This document shows, one piece after another, positions 36,031-46,492 of a DNA stretch of 64,000 nt. The position numbers and the translations under genes were made by a program. Positions within the stretch are counted from its first letter, which is position 1. The number at the start of each line of letters is the position of its first letter. Under the pieces are notes generated by a model that saw only the letters and a program-made list of their open reading frames with translations, was not told the origin of the DNA and ran no database searches. This stretch comes from Diphasiastrum complanatum (Eukaryota; Streptophyta; Lycopodiopsida; Lycopodiales; Lycopodiaceae): assembly GCA_029204225.1 (NCBI GenBank), contig CM055109.1, positions 818,673-882,672 of the forward strand, written 5' to 3'.

Positions 36031-36830
36031 ACGCGGAATTCTCCAGAAGAGCCATCTCCAAGGCAACCGAACTCACAAAATCTATCTCTTCCTCACAAAA
36101 CTTGCAGCTCTCTGCTCCACTCAAATTCTTTCCAAAAAAAAGTTAGTAACATGCTGCTTTCGCTCTGCTTCATGATTCATGAAAGCACTATTCAGATTTC
36201 TCTAGCCGTTGCTACACTGCCCCAAGAAAAGTTGTACGCTGCATACTTCAGAAAGAAGTTTGATCAGTACCAATTTTTTTTTTTGAAGTATGGTAATGAT
36301 CAAACTTCTTTCTTGCTACATCGCCCCAGAGAAATCTCAAGGAGATTATAACCCTAGAAAGTGGAAAAATGTGGTCCATAAATAATTCACTCTTATCCAA
36401 GGAGTCTCCTTTTCTATGATCATTCTTTACATTGTTAAAAAATCTTTTTAGCGACCTTTGCACTAAGATTAAGGCTTGTTTGTTTATGGCTAGGCTTAAC
36501 ATATCGGTCATAAATAAAAAAGGTCTTTATTTTAATATATTGGAGCTCTAGTCTTTGATTAGTTGAAAGACTCAAGAATGGTAATTACTATATTAACTAT
36601 TGCATATTTTCTCTTGGATATTCTATATGGAGTTGATTGGTTGGATTCTAACTCCTCACCTAGAGGAGGGGAAAGGAGACTTCTATCAACACCCACTTAT
36701 TGAGAGGACCACTGGGATTATTTTTGCAATGATATTTGATAAGATCGATTATTTTTCTTTTTGAAAACTTAAGAGCCCTATCATATATTCACAAATATAC
36801 AAATACAAAAAACAACATCAAGGTCGAGTC
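36031..36830. other. No recognisable gene; small inverted repeat at 36250-36313
   Basis: A 23 bp near-perfect inverted repeat (AGAAAGAAGTTTGATCAGTACC at 36250 and its inverse at 36291-36313) encloses a T11 loop. Nothing else can be assigned. Confidence 0.6.
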
Positions 36831-37712
36831 AGTCATAAGTCCAAATGACCACTTACAAAGCCGAAAGACTAACATGATAGCATACCACACAGGGCAACAG
36901 TCTTAAAACTAACTTAAGTTGTACATAGGAAAAACATAGCCAGCCTAATACAAGCCGTCGCCGATAGGGATGGCGGGCCCCCCTCAAACACCTGCTGGTT
37001 CCTTGCCGTCCAAATCTTTCACAAAACAACCAGTCTGCACACATGCCAGAAAATGAAAGTAGAAGAATCTGTTAGAAGAGAGTCTCCAAGGAGGATGGTG
37101 TGAATATCTAGAGGAAATGTGAGACCCCAACGAGAAAAAATGTGAGCCAGCTCCAGCCAAAGGTGCCGATGACATTGAAAGAACAAGTGCTCCATCGTTT
37201 CTTCAGCCAGCTGGCAAAGTGGACAAAGGCGATCATTGAGGAAAGGCCACTTAAAAAGCAAGGGTAAGGATTTAGTGAGAATACGGTAAGCAAGGTACCT
37301 GAGCCTTCCAACAGGAAGGGAGCAGGTGGTTTTAAGGCGACAGCGCCAAACAGACAACGAATGAGAGGCCGACCAAAGGCGGTTGAGATAATCTAGGAAA
37401 AGAGATGGGAATTGTCGACGTTGCAGGGAGGAATAATCAAAAAGAGAACAGGCAAGGGGGGGGTCCCAGCCTGAAAGGTCAAAGGGTGACATGAAGCGGA
37501 ATAGCACAGGAGGAGGCCAGGAAGAGAAGTCGACGTTCACCAGAGGAGAGGGCGGAAGAGGGCAGAAGCTGACAATGAGGGACATGGACCAACTGACCAA
37601 GGGAGGGCCTTCAGCTACCAAGGAAAGGGAAAGACGGGGGTGGGAACGGAAAAGAGGTTGAGCATTTACCGGAAAGAGAGAAGAAGTCCAAATGGATTTA
37701 GCGGAAGGGAGA
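36831..37712 (-). pseudogene. LINE (L1 type) 3' part with zf-RVT domain
   Basis: Reading minus from 37712: 37621-37019 encodes a ~200-residue C-terminal region with LPVGRLRYLAYRILTKSLPL and the zinc-binding CPLCQLAEETMEHLFFQC...W. This is the zf-RVT motif that follows RT in plant LINEs. A 3' UTR follows, ending in an A-rich tail (minus-strand ..TTTTCAAAAAGAAAAA, plus 36740-36765). It is continuous with 44007-44740 once the gypsy insertion is removed. LINEs copy themselves by target-primed reverse transcription. Confidence 0.8.
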
Positions 37713-38070
37713 TGTTACGAGCTCGTAACCAGTGCCGAACCCTAGAGAACACAGATAGGTCAGATACCACAGTCAGGGTCGTGTCCAGCGTACATGACCA
37801 ACAGGGCAAGACAGTGTGAGTAGTGTGCCCCAGCACGGTCCATAGCTATGGCGGGCCTAACACAGCCTAGGGACCCTGTCAGCAGGATAGGGCCCCCAGT
37901 TGGGTCCCGACGTGCAGTCGGCCACGTCAGTGCCACATGGCCGACACTTGGCAGTTGCATGCTACCAGTCCTCACACTGGGCTAGGAGGGGCTTACTCTA
38001 TATCAGGGAGTAGGCAAGGTTGGGTGGATCAGTTAGTGTTTGCCCTACTGTGGTGTTAGGATCTATTACA
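37713..38070 (+). mobile_element. 5' LTR of the gypsy chromovirus
   Basis: TGTTACGAGCTCGTAACCAG ... GGATCTATTACA. A small palindrome (TTACGAGCTCGTAA) sits at its start. TATA-like CTCTATATCA near 37993 is a likely promoter element. Confidence 0.97.
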
Positions 38071-38084
38071 TTGGTATCAGAGCC
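38071..38084 (+). other. Primer-binding site of the gypsy chromovirus
   Basis: TTGGTATCAGAGCC follows the LTR, complementary to initiator methionine tRNA. An untranslated leader of about 765 bp follows before the ATG at 38850. Confidence 0.93.
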
Positions 38085-38849
38085 ATCTCCATCCTAGGGA
38101 GTTTAGGACAGCAGTAGAGAAAGCTATCAGAAGATAGGAAGTGTTTCTCAGATTCTCAGAGAGGAATAGAGGAGGAGGATCGCTGTAGGAGCAGCCTTCA
38201 AACTTCTGATTTCCACTGAGAAATCACAGTAGCAAGGAGTTAGATTCCAAGTGTAGGTAACTCGCTGAAAAAACAGCTGTTTCTCACTGAGTTCAGAGGA
38301 TTCTCTATAGTTTTCCCAGCGAAATTAGAGTAGGAAGAAGCCAGCACCTCCATCGCTGTACAGTCAGAGATCTACATCCGATTTCCAGGGAAAAAGTTAC
38401 TGGTTCTCAGCGAGTTGGAAGCCAAAAAAGAGGAGCAGGGCCAGCGCTGCCAGTGCTTCTGAAAATCTGGTTTTTCAACAAGTTTTTGGGCCCCAACGTC
38501 AGAGATTTGGAGCAAGAGGATTCCTACCAGATCAGCGAGTAGGAGACTTCTGAAATTTCAGAACTCAGAAGGGTTTTTGGACTTCAGATTTGCCTTTTTG
38601 TGGACAAGTTCGATTGCAATCAGACCAGCGAGCTACTATCCTCAAAAAACCGGGAAATTTAGTACCGTTTTGAAGCCTCAAACTGGCATTTTTCGGAAAA
38701 GAGCTGAAAGGGTTCCTCTTCATTCTTTCTTTGGAAGTACAGTCCTCAGAAACAGCTAAGTCATCTTTCCTTTCCCTTGTACAGTTGTAAATTAGTCTTT
38801 TAGACTTTTTTCCTTCAGAAGTTAAGGTAGCTCTCTTTCAGTTTCGAAG

Positions 38850-41800
38850 ATGACCACTCCTCAGGGACCTGATCAACCCCAGGAGAGAGGCTTCGACGAA
38901 CTTGAAACAGAAGCCTTGGCTTACAGAAAAGGGAAGGAACCTATGGAAGTAGAAGAACAGGAACAGTTCGCCGAAGAACTCGACGAACTGGTTACCAAGG
39001 AGCAGTTCCTCCAATTGGTAACAGAGGTGGATGAACTGAAACTGGCATTAGCCAATTTCAAGTCCAGTGTGGACGACTCGTTCGCTGAACTCAAAAACTT
39101 GATTTTGAGTTCCGCGAAAGGAAGCCTTCCCTCCACTTCTCAGTTATCCCCTTCTCCACTTCCATCAGTTTCGGGTGAGACTTTACGGTCTCACCCCAGT
39201 GTTTTTAAAGATTTAAAGCCTCCTACTTTTAATGGGGAAGAGAAGGATAGAAATGCAGATATTCTACAAACCTTTCTCAGCAAATGGAAGAACATTCATG
39301 CTCTTAAACAGACCCCTGACCATTTGCAAGCAATTGAGGCCAGTCTTTCTTTAGGGCCTATGGCCTATAAGTGGTGGTTAAATCTCCAGGAGACTGGGCA
39401 GACTCCCCGGTCATGGAAAGCTTTTGAAGAAGCTTTCCTAAGAGAATTTCTACCAGAGAATGAACTTGATAGAGCCTGGGAAGCCTGGGAAAGAACAGTA
39501 ATGGACAAGTCCCTCATCCAATATATCTCGCAGTATCGAGAGGCAATTTTAAAGATTAAAAATATGGATGACTATCAAAAAATCAGAGGATTTGTCCGTG
39601 GCCTCAAAGATGAATATAAAGTAGAGGTCCAGAGAAACTCGCCTACTACCCTTGAGCAAGCTCTCAGATATGATCAAATCTATGATGATTCAGTGGGTAG
39701 GAAGAGAGCGAGACAGCAACCACTTTCTGAGCAGCTTCCTCAGAAAGACTTTCAATTTAAAAAGAAATTTTTAAAGAGAAAGAAAGAAGATAAATTTAAA
39801 GGTGAAGCTCCTCAGAAACGCCCTTCACTCATACAGCCCTTAAAACCAGATGATTTTGAGAAAGCCAAACAAGAACGTTTGTGCTTTGTGTGTATGGGCA
39901 AGGGACACACAGTCAGACAGTGTCCCAAGGGGCCTTTCACTAAAAAAGATAAGAAAGATAAAAAACAAGTTCATCTTGTTCAGACTGTATGTTTCCCCAG
40001 TGACTCGGCAGCTTCCGAGATCAAAGTGTATCATGAAGATCATGAACACTGTTGCCAGCTGACCTCTGCAATGCTAGCGAGACCCTTCAGCTTTGGGCCG
40101 CATGACCTAGTACGTATGCATGGGAAAGTTGGTAACCAGTCAGTAAGAGTCATGATTGATGATGGGGCAACCCATAATTTCATCAACCACACCCTGGTTA
40201 AAAAGCTTAAACTACCAGAAGTACCTAGTCAGCATAGGTACATAGTTTCATTAGCTAAGGGTGAAGACAAAAAAATATGGGAAACTATGGTAAGTAAGTT
40301 AAATCTTGGTATTCAGGGGTACCAAGATCAAATAAACTTTCAGATAATGCACCTGGATCGAACAGACATTGTTCTCGGGAGAGATTGGCTCTACAGTTTA
40401 GGACCTTCCCTCCACAGAAACTATCAGGAGAACACCCTCAGCTTTCAGCATAAGGGCCGAGAGATCCAGTTGTATGGGGAGCATGATGTTCCCAACAGCC
40501 CTATGGTCTGCAGTTCAGAGCTCTGTCAGCTAATCGGAGACGAAGACCATCAGGTATTCTTATGTGACTTTCAGTTTATTCCTGAAGTTTCTATTTCCAG
40601 TTCTATTCAGCAGAAAATCAATAAATTAGAAACTTTATTGTCTAAATTTAAAGATGTTTTTCCTGAAGATTTGCCACATGGTTTACCACCTAGCAGAGAG
40701 GTAGATCATGTAATAAACCTAGTACCAGGTACAACACCTGTTTCTAAACCTCCGTATCGGGTCAGCCGAACAGAGGATGAAGAAATAACTAGGCAGTTAA
40801 CAGACTATCTTGGGAAAGGCCAAATTCAGACCAGTAGTTCACCATGGGCCTCACCAGTCCTATTGGTGAAAAAGAAAGAGGGGTCTATGCGTCTTTGCGT
40901 AGATTACAGAGCCCTCAATAAAGTCACAATTAAGAATAAATACCCTATGCCTCGGGCAGACGAGTTGTTTGATCAACTCGACGAGGCTAAGTTTTTCAGT
41001 AAAATAGACCTTAGATCGGGATATCATCAAGTCCGTATAAAATCGGAAGATGTCTCGAAAACAGCTTTTAGGACTCGTCACGGTCATTATGAGTTTAAGG
41101 TGATGCCATTTGGGCTCACAAATGCTCCAGCTACCTTTATGACCTTGATGAACAGTGTCCTCAGACCATACTTGGGTAAGTTTGTAGTCGTATTTTTAGA
41201 TGACATCCTCGTCTACAGCAAAACGAGGAAGGAGCATCTAAAACACCTCAGAAAGGTGTTTCGACTGCTCAGAAAGCATAAGCTTTATGCTAAACAATCC
41301 AAGTGTGAATTCTTCGTTGAAGAAGTAGCATATTTGGGTCACATTATCTCTTCAGATGGGATTAAGATGGACCCAAATAAGGTTAAAGCCATACTCAGTT
41401 GGCTGAGACCTCAGAATATTTTGGAACTTCAAATCTTTCTTGGTCTGGCGGGATATTACAGACGATTTGTCAAGGAATATGCTCAGATAGCAGTCCCTAT
41501 GACAAATCTCCTTAGGGGGAAGGGAAAGGAGTTCATTTGGGAGTCCGCACAACAGGAGAGCTTTGATGCTCTCAAAACAGCCTTAGCTACAGCACCAGTT
41601 TTAAAAGTCGTCGACCCCAATCAGTCATTTGTGGTCAAAACAGATGCTAGCGACTTTGCAGTAGGTGCTGTGCTAACTCAGGGTGGACGACCAGTTGCGT
41701 TCGAGAGTAAAAAACTCGAGCCAGCACAGACTAGGTATAGTGCCTATGAAAAGGAACTCTTTTCTATAGTCCATGCCCTTAAGACTTGGAGGCATTATTT

Positions 41801-43637
41801 GTATGGTGCCAACTTTGAGGTCCTGACAGACCATGAGAGTCTCAGATACCTTTGCAATCAACCTGAGCTTAGAGGTCGGAAAGCTCGTTGGGCAGAGTTG
41901 ATGCAAGAGTTTGACATGTCTATCAGATATAGGCGTGGAAAATTCAATACAGTAGCAGATGCCCTTAGCAGAATGCCTATGATAAACGAGCTGAGTTTTA
42001 CTCAGATTCGTAATGAGTTACTCGAGTCCTTGAGAGGGAAATGCCAGCATGATGCATTCTTCTCTATTATCTGGAACTCAGTCTAGAACAGACAGTTACA
42101 GACTCCAGAACCAGTTCCCGGGGCTGGTGCCAGTTCATCCAAGAATACGGCAGCTTCCGTTGAGGATGATAATGAGTCCAAGTATACGTCGTCAGATGAC
42201 GTTGAGGATTCTGAGCCTGTATTACCCAAGCAAACCCCAGTGGTTGAGGGTCAGTTGACTCAAGGATTCAAATGGAAACAGTATTCCATTCAGGATGAGT
42301 ACTTGCTCTATAGAGATAGAGTATGTGTCCCCAATTCAGAGGATTATAGGCAGCAGGTCCTATATGAATGTCATGACAATCCTAGCGCGGGACACCCAGG
42401 CATACAGAAGACCTATGAGCTTCTTCGTAGGCAATTTTTCTGGCCTAGTATGAAAAAGGACGTCCACCAGTATGTAACCAGTTGCCAGAAATGTCAAGTA
42501 AATAAAGCAGAGCGTTTAAAGGCAGGAGGATTGTTGCATCCCTTAGAAATACCAGCTGGTAAATGGGAGAGTATCTCCATGGATTTTATAGTAGGCCTGC
42601 CTAAAACCCAAAAGGGTAATGACGCTATATGGGTCACAGTTGACCGTCTGACCAAAATGGCTCATTTTATTCCGACCAAAACAACCGTTAGAGCTCCAGA
42701 GTTAGCGAGGTTGTTTGTAGACGGGCTATTTAAATTGTACGGTCTACCTTCCGGCATAGTCAGCGACCGGGACAGTAAGTTTACTGGAAATTTTTGGAAG
42801 GCAGTATTCCATCATCTCCATACTAAACTTAATATGAGTACCACCGACCATCCACAGACGGACGGTCAAACAGAAAGGGTAAATCAAGTGCTGGAGGATA
42901 TGCTTCGTGCATACGTAAGCAAGAGGCAGACTAATTGGGAGGAGTATCTCTCGATATTAGAGTTTGCTTACAACAGTACCAAACATTCAGCTACGGGATA
43001 CAGCCCATTTATGCTGATGTACGGTTTTCAGCCACGCTCACCCACAGCTGTAGGGTTTAAACAAGAAAAAGTTGAAGCAGCCAGAAACTTTTTAGAAGAC
43101 CTAAACCAGATGATAGAACATGCTAAGCGTAGCATTAGACAATCCCAGGATCGAGCCAGGCATTATGCAGATCCACACAGACGGGATGTGCAGTTCTCCA
43201 CTGGTGAGAAAGTCTACTTGAGAGTCCCAGTTGACTCTAAAACCCTCAAATCAGGAGTGTGTGCTAAGTTGTCTCCAAGGTATTGTGGTCCCTTTACCAT
43301 CAGTAGGAGACTAGGCGAGGTCACCTATGAACTAGAATTCCCACACAGCAGTAAGGTTTTTCCAGTTTTTCATGTAAGTCAGTTACGAAAAGCCTTAACC
43401 AGATCAGATAATCTGGTAGGGGACAGTGTTCTAGTTCTCCCATTGGATCCTCAACAACCTCCACATGAACCAGAGGAAATTCTTGATAGTAGAGAGACGC
43501 AGACTCGTCATACTCTATACCGAGAATATCTGGTTAAGTGGAATGATCAGCCTGTTGAGAATGCCACTTGGGAAAGAGGCAGCGTCCTTCGCAAGATTTT
43601 TCCAGACTTTGTCTTAGAGGACCAAGACGATTCTTAA
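38850..43637 (+). pseudogene. Gag-pol polyprotein of the gypsy chromovirus (single internal stop)
   Basis: One frame of 1595 codons runs from ATG 38850 to TAA 43637. It is broken only by TAG at 42084-42086, between RNase H and integrase. Order: gag core ~120-300; zinc knuckle [14 protein letters not shown] 345-358; protease IDDGATHNF at 436 (Asp437-Asp-Gly instead of Asp-Ser/Thr-Gly); RT ~640-830 with VFLDD (catalytic pair 784-785); RNase H ~920-1045 (TDASDF, LTDHESL). After the stop come the integrase HHCC segment (HPGIQ...C.KC), the DDE core (SMDFIVGLP, VSDRDSKF, TERVNQVLEDM) and a C-terminal chromodomain (YLVKWNDQP...TWE). Chromodomains steer integration toward marked chromatin. The element would need stop readthrough or a helper to move. 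Confidence 0.95.
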
Positions 43638-43648
43638 GGGGGAGGGAG
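43636..43648 (+). other. Polypurine tract of the gypsy chromovirus
   Basis: AAGGGGGAGGGAG lies directly before the 3' LTR and overlaps the end of the integrase stop codon region. Confidence 0.9.
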
Positions 43649-44006
43649 TGTTACGAGCTCGTAACCAGTGCCGAACCCTAGAGAACACAGATAGGTCAGA
43701 TACCACAGTCAGGGTCGTGTCCAGCGTACATGACCAACAGGGCAAGACAGTGTGAGTAGTGTGCCCCAGCACGGTCCATAGCTATGGCGGGCCTAACACA
43801 GCCTAGGGACCCTGTCAGCAGGATAGGGCCCCCAGTTGGGTCCCGACGTGCAGTCGGCCACGTCAGTGCCACATGGCCGACACTTGGCAGTTGCATGCTA
43901 CCAGTCCTCACACTGGGCTAGGAGGGGCTTACTCTATATCAGGGAGTAGGCAAGGTTGGGTGGATCAGTTAGTGTTTGCCCTACTGTGGTGTTAGGATCT
44001 ATTACA
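43649..44006 (+). mobile_element. 3' LTR of the gypsy chromovirus
   Basis: I read it as identical to the 5' LTR over all 358 bp. The following GGAGA repeats the bases before the 5' LTR. Confidence 0.97.
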
Positions 44007-44740
44007 GGAGAGTAGAGACATCACGCCAAGAAAGAAAGGTACGGAAATCAAGGAACAAACGAGCCAGGTTTGTCAAAACAAAATGTCCTTTAAAACGGAA
44101 CGAACAGCCAAAAGAAACGATTTGGATAAAACTGGAGGAACGTTGAAGCAAAGGAGGCATGACATCAGAAGAGGCCATAAAGGAGAGAAGAAAGGCATGC
44201 CAATGCTGAGAGGGCAGAGCAAGGGAAGACAATCGACGAAGTATCAAAGAGCGGTTTTTAAGGGAAGGGTCAGGAATACCGAGGCCTCCATCCTTGGTAG
44301 AGGCCGAACAAACAGACCAAGGATGAAGAGAACGCTTCCCAGCCCAAAGGAAACAATGAAGAGCTTTAGCAAGTAAATCATGCAAAGAATGGGTAGCAAC
44401 AAAGAGGTAAGAGAAGAAGATTGGAAGGATAGAGAGGATGTGGCGGACAACCAAAACCCGAGAGGGAAAAGACATAAAGCGAGGGTCCCAAGAGCGAAGG
44501 AATCACTGAGAGCATTGGGCGGAGGACAAATGAATACAAAAAGGAATGCCCAGCAGGCGAGTCATGACAGAGCCATGGGGGACAATCCGGAAACCCAGAG
44601 AGGAGACCCAAGAGGGAACAGAGGTGTGGATAACATGAAGCTCAGACTTCCGATAACTCAAAAGGGAGGAGGAGCAATAACAAAACTCATCAAAGAGGGA
44701 AAGGAGATGAATAACATGAGGCTCGGAGAGGAGGGATTTA
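44007..44740 (-). pseudogene. LINE (L1 type) upstream part: end of RT domain
   Basis: Reading minus from ~44740: SEPHVIHLLSLFDEFCYCSS, then PSWVSSLGFRIVPHG, and in the next frame MSFPSRVLVVRHILSILPI and LHCFLWAGKRSLHPWSV with KDGGLGIPDPSLKNRSL. This is the thumb/post-RT region of plant LINEs. There are frameshifts near 44480 and 44610. It continues at 37712 across the gypsy insertion. The catalytic RT part and ORF1 are absent, consistent with 5' truncation, common in LINEs. Confidence 0.8.
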
Positions 44741-45057
44741 CGCATAATATATATAATCACGCTACTTTTAATACATGTAAGCCTTGCCAAGATTGGAGCA
44801 ACACGTTTCTAGAGCCACTAGGATTCACAAGTCTTTGTTTAGGAAATGAGCACTTTTACTCAATTCGGCTATTCGATAGGATCGAGAATATTCGTTTTCT
44901 TTAAGTCTGAGACTTCTAGTTATTTATACTGTTTTTGCTTGAATTTGCACCCTTATATAGGGAACAATGCTATAGTGTTCCTTGTGCCTAGTTGCAATTC
45001 TGTGGCAGTAGCGATTTGAATGAACCCAAGGACGTCAACACCCTTACTAATCCCCTT
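44741..45057. other. No recognisable gene
   Basis: Intronic sequence between the LINE and a SINE; no supported frame or repeat. Confidence 0.5.
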
Positions 45058-45235
45058 CTTTTTTTTTGTATACAGAGTTATGCCACTAGTGGGTTATACA
45101 CGACATTTACAGCCTGGCAACACCAAATGAGGAGTAAGCTCCTAAGATGTCATTACGCAGCGGCTGGGATTTGAGCTTGCGCCTTGCCGGTCGCAATCAA
45201 CCACTTTACCCAAGCACCGCGCTGGGATGGACCCC
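45058..45235 (-). mobile_element. tRNA-related SINE, about 178 bp
   Basis: The minus strand carries a tRNA-like head: A-box-like TGGGTAAAGTGGTTG and B-box-like GCTCAAATCCC, 30-35 bp apart, as in RNA polymerase III promoters. A ~100 bp body ends in an A tail (plus-strand T run 45058-45068). The flanks CCCCTTCTT (left) and CCCCTTTTT (right) look like a target duplication. SINEs are mobilised by LINE enzymes. Confidence 0.72.
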
Positions 45236-45894
45236 TTTTTCTTAGTATACTAGAAAGTATTCTCCCTCAGCAACTATTATCTGGCTGGCATCTAAAGCTG
45301 TGCCTTTTTCATCCTCAGGCGAAATTTTGCCATTTCAAAGTGTTCTGGGAAATTAAAAAAAGGTGAAAACAAGTACATTTCATTCCGTTAGGTGTACAAA
45401 ATATGTTTCGTGCACCATACGGCATGACTGATGGATAGGAAGAAGACGGAATTTTTCTTTTGGAAAGTAAAGATGAATAAAAACGAATGAAATTTCTTTC
45501 CCCTTTTAGTGACTCCTCTGACTACCTTGTGCGGCCAGAACTCTTACGTGAATAAAGAGAAATGGTAAGGTCGTAATACAAAACATAGAATTTGGTTGTT
45601 TTTTGAAACTTACTCAATTTTGTTATTCTAAGCACCTGAAGCCATAAGATCTACATATTTTCCAGTTTGATCAGCTCGGCAGGCTAAATAGGACTATCTT
45701 GGGCTTCAAATGTATTAATTTTCTCCAAAGTGCTTATCTTTGAATTCAAAGTAGAAATTATTTTTCTCAGCAACTATTTGGAAATAAAACTTCTGCCAGT
45801 CATCAAAAGGGTAGCCCTATTTTTGTCAGAGATGCACCTTTATAAAATCGAATCATCAAAATACGGAAACTCAATGTCATTATGTGTATCACAG
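45236..45894 (+). other. 3' end of the large intron
   Basis: No coding signature. Ends in TTATGTGTATCACAG, a plausible splice acceptor. Confidence 0.5.
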
Positions 45895-46172
45895 GTCAAA
45901 AGCATCAAAGAATTCGGAATAGGTGCAAGCCCTGTCATGATTTCTCCTCGTTTAGTTGGGGATACAACAGCAAAGCTCAATGCTGAACCGACTCAAAGTT
46001 CAAATACTCAAAATGCTGGGTCCAATGATGTAAAGAATGGAGCAGATGCTTTATCAGCAGATAATGCAAGTGGCAGCGGAAGTGAGCAGGTAACTGAGGA
46101 TGACCCTGGAGTGTATGTAACTGTGAAAGTACTACCAGGAGGCAGCAAGGTGTTGAAGCGCGTGAGATTCAG
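45895..46172 (+). CDS. BRX-like protein, penultimate exon: linker and first half of the C-terminal BRX domain
   Basis: Starts after acceptor TATCACAG in phase 0 (GTC AAA AGC) and ends AGATTCAG|GTAAGATG. It encodes 92 codons plus two bases: a Ser/Asn-rich linker, then EDDPGVYVTVKVLPGG and KRVRF. In BRX-family proteins the domain begins with acidic residues followed by PGVYIT.K.LPGG..L.RVRFSR, so the match is strong. BRX domains mediate dimerisation and binding to partners at the plasma membrane. The frame is also open upstream to 45730, but that stretch has no similarity, so the acceptor is preferred. C-terminal domains of RCC1/FYVE/BRX proteins are an alternative, but the short tail and LPGG form fit BRX-like proteins better. 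Confidence 0.85.
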
Positions 46173-46377
46173 GTAAGATGCCTTAAGTATTCGTTATTAG
46201 TTACGTTGACATTCATGTCTTGTCATTTTGCATGTGGACATGTTATGATTTGATGGCCAATACTTCTTGAGGGACAGTCTGAAATTCATGGGCACATGTA
46301 AGGACCTGATGTTTGCAATGGATCGAATACCATTTGTTGACGTCTTTGATCTAACTGCTTGAACGTAAATGTTGCAG
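46173..46377 (+). other. Intron within the BRX domain, 205 bp
   Basis: GTAAGATG ... GTTGCAG, consensus donor and acceptor. Removing it creates the codon AGC and restores RFSRDRF, exactly the family pattern. Confidence 0.92.
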
Positions 46378-46492
46378 CCGTGATAGATTCAATGAGCTCC
46401 AGGCAAAACTGTGGTGGGACAAAAACAGGTTTCGAATTCATGAGCAATATGTTAGGGAGCCAACACGAGGTACATCATTCAGAAGCATGTGA
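46378..46492 (+). CDS. BRX-like protein, last exon: second half of BRX domain and C-terminus
   Basis: Encodes RDRFNELQAKLWWDKNRF, then RIHEQYVREPTRGTSFRSM and TGA at 46490. The hallmark RFxExxAxxWWxxNRxRIxEQY of BRX domains is intact, with both Trp. It ends 12 residues after EQYV, like the last domain of BRX-like proteins, so this is the natural C-terminus. No frameshift or stop occurs in either exon, so the coding region seen here could be functional. Confidence 0.92.

Larger units (their letters stand above)
37713..44006 (+). mobile_element. Young full-length Ty3/gypsy chromovirus
   Basis: It has two 358 bp LTRs (37713-38070 and 43649-44006) that I read as identical base for base, a primer site, one long gag-pol frame and a purine tract. 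It is flanked by the five-base target duplication GGAGA (37708-37712 and 44007-44011). Identical LTRs mean very recent insertion. It interrupts a minus-strand LINE. Confidence 0.97.
18276..45894 (+). other. Apparent intron of the BRX-like gene, 27.6 kb, packed with nested elements
   Basis: It is bounded by CAG|GTTCTC on the left and GTATCACAG|GTCAAAAGC on the right, both phase 0. Inside are nested copia, gypsy, LINE and SINE insertions on both strands. I looked for exons encoding the family's KDMALK/SGAY motif and first BRX domain and found none. They may be lost, too diverged to see, or absent in this gene. Confidence 0.5.

Noticed and set aside
37760-37975. Identical 71-residue minus-strand frames at 37760 and 43696
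   Set aside because: They lie in the two identical LTRs and reflect LTR identity, not a gene.
36738-44890. GATAAGATCGA (36738) and GATAGGATCGA (44877) as the LINE target duplication
   Set aside because: The right copy is over 100 bp from the visible LINE end and the match is imperfect; likely chance.
45140-45235. Possible tRNA gene
   Set aside because: A and B boxes are present, but the cloverleaf cannot be closed and an A tail follows, so a SINE explains it.
45730-45894. Upstream extension of the BRX exon to ATG 45730
   Set aside because: The extra 55 codons have no family similarity and a good splice acceptor lies at 45894.
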